A DNA stretch of 64,000 nucleotides from Streptosporangiaceae bacterium NEAU-GS5 (GTDB lineage: Bacteria; Actinomycetota; Actinomycetes; Streptosporangiales; Streptosporangiaceae), in NCBI GenBank assembly GCA_017592665.1, contig JAGFNW010000009.1, forward strand, positions 205,945 to 269,944, written 5' to 3'. Positions 10,926-20,709 of the stretch are shown in pieces. Position 1 is the stretch's first letter. The number at the start of each line of letters is the position of its first letter. The translations under genes and the position numbers were made by a program. A model generated the notes under the pieces. The model made no database searches and was not told the DNA's origin. It was given only the letters and a program-made list of their open reading frames with translations.

Positions 10926-12149
10926 TTAGGAGAATTCGGCGAGGGTGCGTTCGGCCTCTTCGAGCCAGGAGCGGCGGGCGACGAGGCCTTCTTCGGCCTC
11001 TTTGGCGGCCTTGCTGCCGGCGGGAGCCTTGGCAAGGCGCTGCTCGAGCTGGGAGATCGAGCGGCGGAGCTGGTTGACGGTGTCCTGGGCGCGGGCCCTG
11101 GCCTCGGGGTTCGAGCGCTTCCACTCGTTCTCCTCGGCCCTTCGCACCGCGTCGTCGACCTTGCGCAGCCCGCCCTCCAGCCGGTCGCGCTGCTCGCGCG
11201 GCACCGGCCCAGCGGCCTCCCAGCGCTCCAGGATCCCGCGCAGGGCGCCCCGCGCGGACCGGGCGTCGGTGACCGGGAGGATGGCCTCGGCCTCGACCAG
11301 CAGCCGCTCCTTGATCTCGGCGTTGGCCGCGAGCGAGGCGTCGCGCTCGGCGAACACCGCTGACCGCGCCTGGAAGAACAGGTCCTGCGCGGCCTTGAAC
11401 CGGCCCCACAGCTCGTCTTCGGCCTCGCGTGAGGCCCGCCCGGCGCTCTTCCACCGGCGCATCAGCTCGCGGTAGGCGGCGGCGGTCGGCGCCCACTCGG
11501 TGGAGGACGACAGCGCCTCGGCCTCGGAGACGATCCGCTCCTTGGCCGAGCGCACCTGGTCGCGCTGCTCGTCGAGCGAGGAGAAGTACGCCTTGCGGCG
11601 CTTGGCGAACGCCGTGCGAGCTGCCGACAGACGCTTCCACAGCGTGGCCTCGGTGGCGCGGTCGATCCGCTCGGCCGCCTTCCACTCGTCGACCAGCTGG
11701 CGCAGCCGCTCGCCACCGGTCTTCCAATGTGTGGTGTCCTCGGCGATCCGCTCCGCCTCGGCGACGATCCGCTCCTTGACGTCCTTGGCCACGACACGGG
11801 CCTGGTCGCGGGCGGCCTTGACCTCCTCGCGGCGCTTGCCCACGAGCTCGGACAGGGCGTTCAGCCGGTCGCCGAGCGCGGCCAGGTCGCCGACCGCGTG
11901 GGCCTCGGCCACCGCCTCGCGGAGCTTGAGGATGCTGGCCTCGGCCTGGGCCGGTGCGAGATCGGTGCTCTTGACCCGCTGCTCGAGCAGCTGCACCTGC
12001 CCGGCGAGCTCGTCGTACTTGCGGTGGAAGTACGCGAGAGCCTCCTCGGGTTCGCCGGCCTGCCAGGACCCGACGGCTCGCTCGCCCTCAGCCGTACGCA
12101 CGTAGACGGTGCCGTCATCGTCTACCCGGCCCCACGGGTCGGTGGTCAC
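10926..12149 (-). CDS. DUF349 domain-containing protein
   Basis: The 407-aa product is almost entirely helical and charged, with several DUF349 repeats recognisable by W-K-x-A-G/E-R patterns (for example VDEWKAAERIDRA, MRRWKSAGRASREAEDELWGRFKAA, LERWEAAGPVPREQ). The N-terminus TTDPWGRVDDDGTVYVRT matches the conserved start of actinobacterial members. The GTG at 12149 is preferred over the ATG at 12173 because GGGAGG lies 5 bases upstream and it gives the family start. It reads toward rel and shares the 10842-10921 terminator. The molecular function of the family is not established; coiled-coil nucleic-acid-associated roles have been proposed. Confidence 0.85.
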   Translation of the reverse strand: MTTDPWGRVDDDGTVYVRTAEGERAVGSWQAGEPEEALAYFHRKYDELAGQVQLLEQRVKSTDLAPAQAEASILKLREAVAEAHAVGDLAALGDRLNALSELVGKRREEVKAARDQARVVAKDVKERIVAEAERIAEDTTHWKTGGERLRQLVDEWKAAERIDRATEATLWKRLSAARTAFAKRRKAYFSSLDEQRDQVRSAKERIVSEAEALSSSTEWAPTAAAYRELMRRWKSAGRASREAEDELWGRFKAAQDLFFQARSAVFAERDASLAANAEIKERLLVEAEAILPVTDARSARGALRGILERWEAAGPVPREQRDRLEGGLRKVDDAVRRAEENEWKRSNPEARARAQDTVNQLRRSISQLEQRLAKAPAGSKAAKEAEEGLVARRSWLEEAERTLAEFS

Positions 12150-12210
12150 CGTAGCCTCCCGCACTGTTCTCATCCTCCAGGGCCGTTGAGTGTGCCCTTG
12201 ATGTATTACG

Positions 12211-13044
12211 TCAGCTCTTGCTGCTGATTGTCACGTCTTTAAGCTTGACTTCTGTCTTTGGAGCACCGTCGCTGGCGCCGTCCTTCACGCCGTCCTTGGC
12301 CACCTTGTCGACGATGTCCATCCCCTTGGTGATAGTCCCGAATGGTGTATAGCTGTCAGGCAGCGAGTCGGTCTCATCCCCGTAAACGATGAAGAACTGG
12401 CTGCCGTTCGTGTTGGGACCGGCGTTGGCCATCGCCAGCACTCCGCGCTTGTACGAGGCGTCCTTCAGGTTCTCGTCGACGAACCGGTAGCCAGGCCCGC
12501 CGCTGCCGGTGCCGGTCGGGTCGCCGCACTGCAGGACCTTGATCCCCTGCGTGGTGAGGCGGTGGCAGATGGTGTCGCTGAAGTACTTCTTCGACGCCAG
12601 GAACTTGAACGAGGCGACCGTGCACGGCGCCTTGGCGGCGTCGAGCTTGGCCTCGATCTTGCCGAGGTTCGTGTCGATCGTCATGGTGGCGGGCGCGGTC
12701 GACACTTGCGCCGGGGGCAGCCCGCCGACGTCCTTCGCGGCCGTTTCGCCCTCGGTCGCCACGTAGCCGCACGTGCCGGCGGCCGCGTCGTACGGCTTCG
12801 GCTCGGCCGCGGCCGCCGCGCTCGCGGTCGGCGCCGGGGATGCGGTGGCCGTCGTGGTGCCGCCTCCGCCCTTGTTGAGCCAGAGCACACCGCCGACGAC
12901 GGCGCCTATGACTACGATCACGCCCACAACCGCGCCCCGGGCGGTCCGGGTGCGCGCTTTACGCCGCTGTTCCTCGCGGCGCTGCTGCTGCTTCTCGTAG
13001 TGCTTGCGCGCCAACTCCTTCTGGCGGTCCTTGCCGGTGACCAC
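12211..13044 (-). CDS. Membrane-anchored cyclophilin-type peptidyl-prolyl isomerase
   Basis: The 277-aa product has a basic N-terminus, one TM helix (GAVVGVIVVIGAVVGGVLWL, about residues 34-53), a Gly/Thr/Ala linker and a cyclophilin domain facing outside the membrane (about 105-272). Cyclophilin active-site elements are present: the CHR arginine, LQCGDP with the glutamine, and NTNGSQFFI. It probably speeds proline isomerisation in exported proteins. The GTG start has GGAGG 5 bases upstream; the open frame continues far upstream antisense to hisS but that extension has no family similarity. A second cyclophilin, a lipoprotein, is coded at 19696. Confidence 0.92.
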   Translation of the reverse strand: MVTGKDRQKELARKHYEKQQQRREEQRRKARTRTARGAVVGVIVVIGAVVGGVLWLNKGGGGTTTATASPAPTASAAAAAEPKPYDAAAGTCGYVATEGETAAKDVGGLPPAQVSTAPATMTIDTNLGKIEAKLDAAKAPCTVASFKFLASKKYFSDTICHRLTTQGIKVLQCGDPTGTGSGGPGYRFVDENLKDASYKRGVLAMANAGPNTNGSQFFIVYGDETDSLPDSYTPFGTITKGMDIVDKVAKDGVKDGASDGAPKTEVKLKDVTISSKS

Positions 13045-13179
13045 GTCGCCCTCCAAGCTCAACCAAGAATGACTATTGAGGTGGGCGAATCGTATCCGCA
13101 CTGAGGTATTGGTTCGCAGCCCGCCGACCCGCACCGGTACCCTTCGGTTACATTCAATCGCGTATTTCTTGAGGCAGCG

Positions 13180-13836
13180 TTGTTGATCGCAGGGTTCCCC
13201 GCCGGGTCGTTCCAGGCCAACTGCTATGTGGTCGCCGCCGAGGCCGGCGCCGAGTGTGTGGTCGTCGACCCAGGTCAGAACGCTGTCGACGGACTGGACG
13301 AGATCATCGCGGAGCACCGGCTGAAGCCGGTGGCGGTGCTGCTGACCCACGGGCACATCGACCACATGTGGTCGGTGGTCCCGGTCTGCGGCGCGCGTGA
13401 AATTCCAGCCTTGATCCACCCGGAGGACCGGGATCTGCTGTCCGATCCGGGCAAAGGACTGTCGGCCCAGACCCAGCAGATGATCTTCGGCGGCCGTTTC
13501 ACCTTCACCGAGCCGGACGACGTGCGCGAGCTCGCCGACGGCGAGACCCTCGAGCTGGCGGGCCTGGAGATCGTCGTCGATCATCGGCCGGGCCATACCA
13601 GGGGGTCGGTGACGTTCCAGGTGCCAGACGTGCTCTTCTCTGGCGACCTGCTGTTCGCCGGCTCCATCGGCCGCTCCGACCTGCCGGGCGGCGACCCCGA
13701 GGAGATGACGCGCAGCCTCGCGAAGACGATGACGCTGCCCGACTCCACTACGGTCCTGCCCGGACATGGTCCACAGACGACGATCGGCCGCGAGCGGGTC
13801 TCCAACCCGTTCCTGGCCGCGACCAGGGGACTGTAG
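13180..13836 (+). CDS. Metallo-beta-lactamase-fold hydrolase (glyoxalase II-like)
   Basis: Small (218 aa) single-domain MBL-fold enzyme. Metal ligands are visible: THGHIDH (about residues 56-62), RPGHTRGS (about 138-145), FSGDLLF with the bridging Asp, and PGHGPQT near the C-terminus. The FPAGSFQANCYVV start and overall pattern match the MBL hydrolases found before hisS in actinobacteria. Substrate is unknown; glyoxalase II or a related thioester hydrolase is possible. The TTG start has GAGGCA upstream and TACATT at 13149-13154 as a possible -10. Its stop codon abuts the hisS ATG with no gap, so the two are likely co-translated. Confidence 0.88.
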   Translation: MLIAGFPAGSFQANCYVVAAEAGAECVVVDPGQNAVDGLDEIIAEHRLKPVAVLLTHGHIDHMWSVVPVCGAREIPALIHPEDRDLLSDPGKGLSAQTQQMIFGGRFTFTEPDDVRELADGETLELAGLEIVVDHRPGHTRGSVTFQVPDVLFSGDLLFAGSIGRSDLPGGDPEEMTRSLAKTMTLPDSTTVLPGHGPQTTIGRERVSNPFLAATRGL

Positions 13837-15099
13837 ATGACTTTTCAGGCGCCCAAGGGCACCTTCGACTGGATTCCGCCGCGCTCCGAGCGCGTTCTCG
13901 CCGTACGCGACGCCCTCGCAGCGCCGCTGCGGCGCGCGGGTTACGGCTACGTCGAGACGCCGAGCTTCGAGGACACCGAGCTGTTCAAGCGCGGCGTCGG
14001 CGAGTCGACCGACGTGGTCTCCAAGGAGATGTACACGTTCCTCGACAAGGGCGGGCGGTCGATCACGCTCCGCCCGGAGGGCACGGCACCGGTCGTGCGG
14101 GCCGTCCTGCAGCATGGCCTGCACAACGGTCAGCTGCCGGTGAAACTGTGGTACTCCGGCAGCCAATATCGCTATGAGCGCGCCCAGAAGGGCCGCTATC
14201 GGCACTTCTGGCAGGTGGGGGCCGAGGCGCTCGGCGCCGAGGATCCCGCGCTCGACGCCGAGCTCATCGTGCTGGCCTGGCAGGGGTATGCGGCGCTGGG
14301 CCTGACCGGCGTGCGGCTGCTGCTCAACTCGCTGGGCGACCGGCAGTGCCGCCCCGTCTACCGGGCGGCCCTGCAGGAGTTCCTGCGCGGCCTCGACCTC
14401 GACGAGCCCACACGCGAGCGGATCGAGATCAATCCGCTGCGGGTGCTCGACGACAAGCGGTCCGAGGTCCAGGAGCAGCTCACCGGCGCCCCGCTGGTGA
14501 TCGACCACCTGTGCGGCGACTGCAAGGCCTACCACGAGGAGGTGCGCTGGCTGCTGACCGCGGCCGCCGTGCCGTACGCGGACGATCCGCGGCTCGTGCG
14601 CGGCCTGGACTACTACACGAGGACCACGTTCGAGTTCGTGCACGACGGGCTCGGCTCGCAGTCGGCCGTCGGCGGCGGCGGCCGCTACGACGGGCTCAGC
14701 GAGGTGATCGGCGGGCCGCCGCTGCCCAGCGTCGGCTGGGCGCTCGGCGTCGACCGCACCATCCTCGCCATGGAGGCCGAGGGCCTGCTCGACGACGCGG
14801 CCGACGCGCGCCTTGTCGACGTTTACGGTGTGGCGCTCGGCGAGGAGGCCAAGCGCCGCATGTTCCTGCTCGTCACCGACCTGCGGCAGGCCGGTGTCGG
14901 CGCCGACATGGCGTACGGCTCGCGCGGCATGAAGGGCGCGATGAAGGCGGCCGACCGCAGCGGCGCCCGCTTCGCCCTCATCCTGGGCGAGCGGGATCTG
15001 GCCGCCGAGGCCGTGCAAGTGAAAGACCTGACCACAGCCGAGCAGACCGAGGTGCCTCTCACCGAGGTCGTTACCACCCTGAAAGGGAAGTTGAAGTGA
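13837..15099 (+). CDS. hisS: Histidyl-tRNA synthetase
   Basis: Class II synthetase charging tRNA-His, 420 aa. Visible class II elements are motif 2 ([13 protein letters not shown], about residues 89-101), the histidine-specific motif [15 protein letters not shown] (about 254-268), motif 3 with GWALGVDRT, and a C-terminal anticodon-binding domain. The ATG directly follows the stop of the upstream hydrolase. It overlaps aspS by 4 bases (GTGA), giving the common hisS-aspS pair. Confidence 0.96.
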   Translation: MTFQAPKGTFDWIPPRSERVLAVRDALAAPLRRAGYGYVETPSFEDTELFKRGVGESTDVVSKEMYTFLDKGGRSITLRPEGTAPVVRAVLQHGLHNGQLPVKLWYSGSQYRYERAQKGRYRHFWQVGAEALGAEDPALDAELIVLAWQGYAALGLTGVRLLLNSLGDRQCRPVYRAALQEFLRGLDLDEPTRERIEINPLRVLDDKRSEVQEQLTGAPLVIDHLCGDCKAYHEEVRWLLTAAAVPYADDPRLVRGLDYYTRTTFEFVHDGLGSQSAVGGGGRYDGLSEVIGGPPLPSVGWALGVDRTILAMEAEGLLDDAADARLVDVYGVALGEEAKRRMFLLVTDLRQAGVGADMAYGSRGMKGAMKAADRSGARFALILGERDLAAEAVQVKDLTTAEQTEVPLTEVVTTLKGKLK

Positions 15100-16823
15100 T
15101 CCGGACCCACGGAGCAGGGACGCTTCGTCAGGAGCACGCGGGACAGCAGGTCACGCTGGCGGGCTGGGTGGCTCGCAGGCGCGACCACGGCGGCGTCGTC
15201 TTCATCGACCTGCGTGACGCCTCCGGCTCCGTCCAGGTCGTCTTCCGCGAGGAGGACGACGCGCACGGCCTGCGCGGCGAATACTGCGTGAAGGTGGTCG
15301 GCGAGGTCCGCGTCCGCCCCGCGGGCAACGAGAACCCGGATCTGCCGACCGGCGCGGTCGAGGTCGTCGCGACCGAGGTCGAGGTGCTGAGCGAGTCGGC
15401 GCCGCTGCCGTTCCCCATCGAGGGCTCGACCGAGGTGTCGGAGGAGGCCCGGCTCAAGTACCGCTACCTCGACATCCGCCGTCAGCAGGTGTCCGACGCG
15501 ATGCGGATCCGCTCGCGCGCCACCTATCTGACCCACGAGGTCATGAACGAGCAGGGTTTCGTCTACGTCGAGACGCCGACCCTGACGCGCTCCACTCCGG
15601 AGGGCGCCCGCGACTTCCTGGTTCCCGTCCGCCTCCAGCCGGGCAACTGGTACGCCCTGCCCCAGTCGCCTCAGCTGTTCAAGCAGCTGCTGCAGGTGGC
15701 CGGCCTCGAGCGCTACTACCAGCTGGCCAAGTGCTACCGCGACGAAGACCTGCGCGCCGACCGGCAGCCGGAGTTCACCCAGATCGACATCGAGATGTCG
15801 TTCGTCGACCAGGACGATGTGATCGCCCTCGGCGAGGCGCTGGTCGGCCGGCTCTGGAAGGACGTCCTCGGGGTCGAGGTCCCGCTGCCGCTGCCGCGCA
15901 TGACCTACGAAGAGGCCATGGCCAGGTTCGGCTCGGACAAGCCCGACCTGCGGTTCGGCTGCGAGCTGGTCGACCTGACCGACTACTTCAAGGACACGAC
16001 CTTCCGCGTCTTCCAGGCCCCCTACGTGGGCGCCGTGGTGATGCCGGGCGGCGCCTCACAGTCGCGCCGCGACCTCGACGGCTGGCAGGAGTGGGCGCGC
16101 GCGCGTGGCGCGCGCGGCCTGGCCTACGTGCTGGTACAGGACGACGGGTTCGGCGGCCCGGTCGCCAAGAACCTGTCCGAGACCGAGATCTCGGGCCTGG
16201 CCGAGGCCACCGGCGCCCAGCCCGGCGACGCGATCTTCTTCGCGGCCGGCCCGCGGAACGACGCGCGCGACCTGCTCGGCGCGGCCCGCCTGGAGATCGC
16301 CCGCCGCGAGCACCTGATCGACCACTCGCAGTGGTCGTTCCTGTGGGTCGTCGACGCCCCCATGTTCGAGGAGGACGGTGAGGGCGGCTGGACCGCGGTC
16401 CACCACCCGTTCACGGGGCCGAAGCCCGAGTGGGCCGACAGCTTCCAGGACCATCCCGCAGAGGCGCTCGCCTACGCCTACGACATGGTCTGCAACGGCA
16501 TGGAGATCGGCGGCGGCTCGATCCGGATCCACCGCGCCGAGATGCAGCAGCGGGTCTTCGACGTGCTCGGGATCTCGAAGGAGGACGCCGAGAGCAAGTT
16601 CGGATTCCTGCTCGAGGCGTTCAAGTACGGCCCGCCTCCGCACGGCGGCATCGCCTACGGCTTCGACCGGCTCTGCATGCTGCTCGCCGGCGGTGAGTCG
16701 ATCCGCGACGTGATCGCCTTCCCGAAGACCGCGTCCGGCTACGACCCGCTGACCGGAGCGCCCACGGCGATCACGACCGACCAGCGCAAGGAAGCCGGGA
16801 TCGACGCCCGCCCGAAGGCCTGA
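15096..16823 (+). CDS. aspS: Aspartyl-tRNA synthetase
   Basis: Class IIb synthetase, 575 aa, with an N-terminal OB-fold anticodon domain ([20 protein letters not shown], about residues 17-36), the class II core with [20 protein letters not shown], the bacterial GAD insertion domain (about 290-410), and motif 3 [13 protein letters not shown]. The GTG start overlaps the hisS stop by 4 bases and gives the family start [11 protein letters not shown]. Actinobacterial enzymes of this type often also mischarge tRNA-Asn for the amidotransferase route; that cannot be confirmed here. Confidence 0.96.
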   Translation: MIRTHGAGTLRQEHAGQQVTLAGWVARRRDHGGVVFIDLRDASGSVQVVFREEDDAHGLRGEYCVKVVGEVRVRPAGNENPDLPTGAVEVVATEVEVLSESAPLPFPIEGSTEVSEEARLKYRYLDIRRQQVSDAMRIRSRATYLTHEVMNEQGFVYVETPTLTRSTPEGARDFLVPVRLQPGNWYALPQSPQLFKQLLQVAGLERYYQLAKCYRDEDLRADRQPEFTQIDIEMSFVDQDDVIALGEALVGRLWKDVLGVEVPLPLPRMTYEEAMARFGSDKPDLRFGCELVDLTDYFKDTTFRVFQAPYVGAVVMPGGASQSRRDLDGWQEWARARGARGLAYVLVQDDGFGGPVAKNLSETEISGLAEATGAQPGDAIFFAAGPRNDARDLLGAARLEIARREHLIDHSQWSFLWVVDAPMFEEDGEGGWTAVHHPFTGPKPEWADSFQDHPAEALAYAYDMVCNGMEIGGGSIRIHRAEMQQRVFDVLGISKEDAESKFGFLLEAFKYGPPPHGGIAYGFDRLCMLLAGGESIRDVIAFPKTASGYDPLTGAPTAITTDQRKEAGIDARPKA

Positions 16824-16837
16824 CCCCCCGGGATCTT

Positions 16838-16843
16838 TACGAT
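16838..16843 (+). promoter_or_regulatory. -10 element for a leaderless helicase mRNA
   Basis: TACGAT (TANNNT) ends 7 bases before the ATG at 16851, with no ribosome site between. This is the spacing expected for a leaderless transcript. Inference only. Confidence 0.42.
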
Positions 16844-16850
16844 TGCGCGC

Positions 16851-19613
16851 ATGCACGGCGCCACCCGACCCCCGTACGCGCTCCGCCCTCACCAGGCCGC
16901 CGCCCTGGACGGCCTGGAACGCGCGTTCACGGCCGGTAGGCGCCGAGCGTGGGTCGTGTTGCCCCCCGGGGCCGGGAAGACGCTGACGGGCCTTGAGGCG
17001 GCCCGCAGGCTCGGGCATCCGATGGTGGCGTTCGCCCCCAACACGGCGATCCAGGGCCAGTGGGCACGCGAGTGGCGCGCCTTCGGCGGCACGGCCGGCG
17101 TCGGACGCGAGCTGTCCGACGCCGGGTTCAACGTGCTCACCTATCAGGCGCTGGCCAGCTTCGACCCGGAGGCGGAGGTCGACGAAGACGGCGCGGAGAC
17201 CGGCTCGCCGCTCGACCGGCTCCGGCCGTCCGGCCGCGAGCTGGTCGAGAGGCTGCGGGCGCGCGGACGGCTGACGGTTCTCCTCGACGAGTGCCACCAC
17301 CTGCTCGACACCTGGGGCGAGCTGCTGGCCGAGGTGCTCGAGGGCCTGCCGGACGCCGTAGTGATCGGGTTGACCGCCACACCGCCCGACCGTCTGACGG
17401 CCGCTCAGGCCGCGCTTGTGGACAAGCTGTTCGGCCCGGTCGTCGCCGGGCCGTCCATTCCGGCCGTCGTGCGCGAGGGCGACCTCGCGCCTTTCGCGGA
17501 GCTGGCCTGGCTGACCACGCCGACGCCGGTGGAGGCCGGCTGGCTGGCGGCCGAGGCCGAGCGGTTCGCCGAGCTCACCACGGACCTGCTCGACCCGGCG
17601 TTCGCGCCCGTGCCGTTCCTGACCTGGCTCGATGAGCGGCTGGTCCGCCACGACGGCATCACCTGGGCCCGGCTCGAACGCGAGCGGCCCGAACTCACGA
17701 CCGCCGCGCTGCGGTTCCACCACGCGGGGCTGCTCGCGCTTCCTGACGAGGCCCGGCTGCGTGAAGAGCACCGCCAGCCGCCGGGCGCGGGCGACTGGGT
17801 GGCGTTGCTCGACGACTACGTGATCCGCTGCCTGCGCCCCGGCGGGCACGAGTCGGCTGTGGCGGCCATCCGTACGGCGCTGCCGTCGGTGGGCTATCAG
17901 CTGACGGCCCGTGGCGTGCGCGGCGGCCGTTCGCCGGTCGACCGCGTGCTGGCGCGGAGCGCGGCCAAGACGTCGGCGGTCGTGGAAATCCTGGCCGCGG
18001 AGGCGGCGTCGCTGGGCGACCGGCTGCGCGCCGTGGTCATCTGCGACTACGAGAACGCCGCCGCGACCGTCCCCGCGCGCCTGAGCGGCGTCCTGGCCGA
18101 CGAGGCGGGCTCGGCGAGACTCGTGCTCGAGGAACTCGTCCGCGACCCGCGCACCGCCGTTCTGGCCCCGCTCCTGGTGACCGGCCGCACCGTGGCCGGA
18201 TCCGCGGAAGGGGCCCGCGCCTTCGCGGACACCTGTACGGAGAATCTCACCTTCACCGACGCCGGCGACGGCGTCGCCGAGCTCACCGGGCGGTGGACCA
18301 GCCGCACGTGGGTCGCGCGCGCCACCCGGTTCTTCGAAGACGGCGGCAGCCGGGTCCTGGTGGGCACCCGGGCCATGCTGGGGGAGGGCTGGGACGCCCG
18401 CGGCGTGAACACGCTCGTGGACCTCACCGAGGCGACCACCGCCACCTCGGTCGTCCAGACCCGCGGGCGCGGGCTGCGGATCGACCCGGCCTGGCCCGAC
18501 AAGGTCGCCAACACGTGGTCGGTCGTCTGCGTCGCGGCCGGGCACCCCAAGGGCGCGGCCGATTGGCAGCGGTTCGTCCGCAAGCACGACGGCTACTACG
18601 GCGTCACGGACGCCGGGGAGATCATGGCCGGGGTGTCGCACGTCCATCCGGCGCTGTCGCCGTACGCGCCGCCGCCCGAGGCCGACTTCGGCGCGTTCAA
18701 CGCAACCATGCTGATCCGCGCCGCCGAACGCCACCGCGTCCGCGCGCTCTGGCGCGTCGGCGAGCCCTACGCCGACCGCCTCGTCCACACGCTCCGCGTC
18801 ATCCCGACCGATGGCGGCGGGAGGTTCGCCGTCACCCTCAGAACCGCCGGCGCGCCGGCCGAGTCAGGGCGACGTCCCGCGGCCGATCGGAGGCGAGGGC
18901 CGGCCCCGAGGCCGCCGGCGGTAGTGGCGGGAGCCCATGGGGTGGCGCCCGCGCCGGAGGTGGGGGTCTGGCCGTCCGTCGCGGCCGGTGTGGGCGTGAT
19001 GACCGCGTGCCTGGTCGCAGGGCTCATGCTTCCCCTGGCGTTCGCCGGCGGGCTGCTGTGCGGCTGGGCCGTACGGGAGGCCAGGCGTGCCTTGATCGGG
19101 GCGCGGGTGTTGCGGGACACGTCCCACGATCCCGACCTCGGAGCCATGGCGTGCGCGCTGGCCGACGCCCTCCGGGCGGCCGGGCTCGCCCCGCGCGGAT
19201 CGGAGGCGGTGGCCGTCGAGCCCGACGAGACCGGCGCGTACCGCATCGAGATGGACGGCGTGCCGCCTGAGGCCTCGTCCTGCTTCGCCATCGCCTTCGA
19301 CGAGCTGGTGTCGCCCCTCGGCGACCCGCGCTACGTCCTGCCCCGGCATTTCCTGACGGCCCGCGGACCGTTGGCCGGCTGGCGGCTGATGACCCGGCGC
19401 GGGGAGCCCAATCCGGTCGTGTATCACGCGGTGCCCGCCGTGCTCGGCGGACACCGCAGGCACGCCGACCTGCTCGCGCGCGAGTGGGCGCGGTGGGTGA
19501 GCGGTGGCGAGCCGCTCTACACGCGGGGCCCCGAGGGCGCGGGCGTGCTTGCCGCCCAGCGCGGGGGCTCGCCCATGGACGTCACCACGGCCATGCGCGC
19601 CACCTGGATGTGA
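16851..19613 (+). CDS. SF2 DEAD/DEAH-type helicase with C-terminal membrane segment
   Basis: The 920-aa product has an SF2 motor in its first ~600 residues: Q-like RPHQ, Walker A LPPGAGKT (about 38-45), DECHH (about 146-150), TATPP (about 178-182) and motif VI QTRGRGLRID (about 536-545). Unusually, residues about 705-745 form two hydrophobic spans separated by a short turn (TACLVAGLMLPLAFAGGLLCGW), followed by ~180 soluble residues without recognised domain. The region between (about 640-700) is Pro/Arg rich. A cytoplasmic helicase tethered to the membrane would be odd; the hydrophobic part could also be a buried core. The gene is monocistronic and ends inside a tandem duplication. Nucleic acid type is unknown. 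Confidence 0.8.
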   Translation: MHGATRPPYALRPHQAAALDGLERAFTAGRRRAWVVLPPGAGKTLTGLEAARRLGHPMVAFAPNTAIQGQWAREWRAFGGTAGVGRELSDAGFNVLTYQALASFDPEAEVDEDGAETGSPLDRLRPSGRELVERLRARGRLTVLLDECHHLLDTWGELLAEVLEGLPDAVVIGLTATPPDRLTAAQAALVDKLFGPVVAGPSIPAVVREGDLAPFAELAWLTTPTPVEAGWLAAEAERFAELTTDLLDPAFAPVPFLTWLDERLVRHDGITWARLERERPELTTAALRFHHAGLLALPDEARLREEHRQPPGAGDWVALLDDYVIRCLRPGGHESAVAAIRTALPSVGYQLTARGVRGGRSPVDRVLARSAAKTSAVVEILAAEAASLGDRLRAVVICDYENAAATVPARLSGVLADEAGSARLVLEELVRDPRTAVLAPLLVTGRTVAGSAEGARAFADTCTENLTFTDAGDGVAELTGRWTSRTWVARATRFFEDGGSRVLVGTRAMLGEGWDARGVNTLVDLTEATTATSVVQTRGRGLRIDPAWPDKVANTWSVVCVAAGHPKGAADWQRFVRKHDGYYGVTDAGEIMAGVSHVHPALSPYAPPPEADFGAFNATMLIRAAERHRVRALWRVGEPYADRLVHTLRVIPTDGGGRFAVTLRTAGAPAESGRRPAADRRRGPAPRPPAVVAGAHGVAPAPEVGVWPSVAAGVGVMTACLVAGLMLPLAFAGGLLCGWAVREARRALIGARVLRDTSHDPDLGAMACALADALRAAGLAPRGSEAVAVEPDETGAYRIEMDGVPPEASSCFAIAFDELVSPLGDPRYVLPRHFLTARGPLAGWRLMTRRGEPNPVVYHAVPAVLGGHRRHADLLAREWARWVSGGEPLYTRGPEGAGVLAAQRGGSPMDVTTAMRATWM

Positions 19614-19650
19614 CCGGTGGAGAAGACCTGGATGTGACCCGGTGGAAAAG
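19602..19650 (+). repeat. 24/25-bp tandem duplication across the helicase stop codon
   Basis: Two adjacent copies (19602-19625 and 19626-19650) of a unit beginning ACCTGGATGTGACC. The first copy holds the last four codons and TGA stop of the helicase gene; the second duplicates them downstream with one inserted C and one A/G change. Confidence 0.9.
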
Positions 19651-19654
19651 ACAC

Positions 19655-19680
19655 AGCCCCGGGCCAGTGAGCCCGGGGCT
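19655..19680. terminator. Bidirectional hairpin terminator
   Basis: Perfect 10-bp stem AGCCCCGGGC / GCCCGGGGCT with a 6-base loop, placed between the helicase stop and the stop of the convergent cyclophilin gene, so it can serve both. Confidence 0.82.
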
Positions 19681-19695
19681 GCTGGTCGGCGTCGC

Positions 19696-20577
19696 CTAGG
19701 AGAGGACGACGTCCTTGATCAGGACCTTGAGCTTGGGGGCGTTGGCGCCTCCGTTGCCGGTGATGTCGAGACCGTCCTTCATCTTCTTGACCCCGCCCGC
19801 GACGATCTTGTCGATGACGGCCATGCCCTTGGCCTCGACCACGCCGAACGGCGTGTAGGCGGTCGGCAGCTGGGCCGTGTCGTCAGCGGTGGAGATGGCG
19901 AACTGGCTGCCGTTGGAGTTGGCGTCGTCGCCGCCCTGCGCCATGAACACGACGCCCCTGTTGTACGGCGCGCCCAGGTTCTCGTCCTGGAACAGGTAGC
20001 CGGGGCTGCCCTGGCCGTCGGTCTCGTTCTCCGCGTCGCCCTTGGCCTGGGGGTCGCCGCACTGCAGAAGCCCTATGCCGTTGGTGTCCACGGTCGTCAG
20101 CCGGAAGCACAGGGTGTTGTCGAAGTAGTTCTTCGCGGCCAGGTAGTAGAACGAGTTGATCGTGCAGGGGGTCAGCGACGGGTCGATGTCGATGACGATG
20201 TCGCCTCGGTTGGTCTTGAGCGTCATCTTCTTGACCTTGAGCGACGCCTTCGCGGGATGCTTCGGTGGGAACCCGACGAACTTGGCCGGGCTGCCCGAGT
20301 CGTCCTTGCGATAGTCGCAGTTCGCCTTCGCCGGGTCGGCCGGCTGGGCCGTGGGGGCCACCGGCGACGGCGGCGCGGAGGGGCTGAGCGAGGGCTCCGA
20401 CACTGAAGGGGTGTCCGAAGGCGCCGCGGAGGGAGTGCTGCCGGCCGCGCTGCTTCCGCCGGAGGAGCTGCAGCCCGCCACCACCATGCTCAGAGCGAGA
20501 ACTCCAAGGCCGACACCGAGGAGAGCGCGGCGCCCCGCCCCTAGTCCGCGCATACTCGGCTGATCCGTGTCGCTCAC
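19696..20577 (-). CDS. Cyclophilin-type peptidyl-prolyl isomerase lipoprotein
   Basis: The 293-aa product has a lipoprotein signal: basic start, hydrophobic stretch and lipobox VVAGC (Cys at about residue 36), then a Ser/Pro-rich linker and a cyclophilin domain (about 115-285) with CFRLTT, LQCGDP and NSNGSQFAIS active-site elements. It should be anchored on the outer face of the membrane and help fold exported proteins, overlapping in role with the TM-anchored cyclophilin at 12211. The GTG at 20577 is chosen because GGGAAGG lies 7 bases upstream and it gives a normal lipoprotein N-terminus; the frame stays open 32 codons further. Confidence 0.9.
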   Translation of the reverse strand: MSDTDQPSMRGLGAGRRALLGVGLGVLALSMVVAGCSSSGGSSAAGSTPSAAPSDTPSVSEPSLSPSAPPSPVAPTAQPADPAKANCDYRKDDSGSPAKFVGFPPKHPAKASLKVKKMTLKTNRGDIVIDIDPSLTPCTINSFYYLAAKNYFDNTLCFRLTTVDTNGIGLLQCGDPQAKGDAENETDGQGSPGYLFQDENLGAPYNRGVVFMAQGGDDANSNGSQFAISTADDTAQLPTAYTPFGVVEAKGMAVIDKIVAGGVKKMKDGLDITGNGGANAPKLKVLIKDVVLS

Positions 20578-20709
20578 CGCTATACCTTCCCTTTTGGCTA
20601 TCATTACCGTGCGATGCGCCATCGTAGCCGTGATCCGTGTTTGCTCGATGTAAGTGGTGTGACTCCTGTTCACTGGCCGTGGGCAAAATGTCGTGTAATC
20701 ATGTAATTC

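Noticed and set aside
12211..15018. A continuous minus-strand open frame of 935 codons covering hisS and the hydrolase gene
   Set aside because: Only the part from 13044 down matches a family (cyclophilin). The rest is antisense to two well-supported genes and reflects high-GC codon bias.
16056..18788. A 910-codon minus-strand frame opposite aspS and the helicase gene
   Set aside because: Arg/Gly/Ala-rich without domains, opposite clearly conserved genes; typical shadow frame in high-GC DNA.
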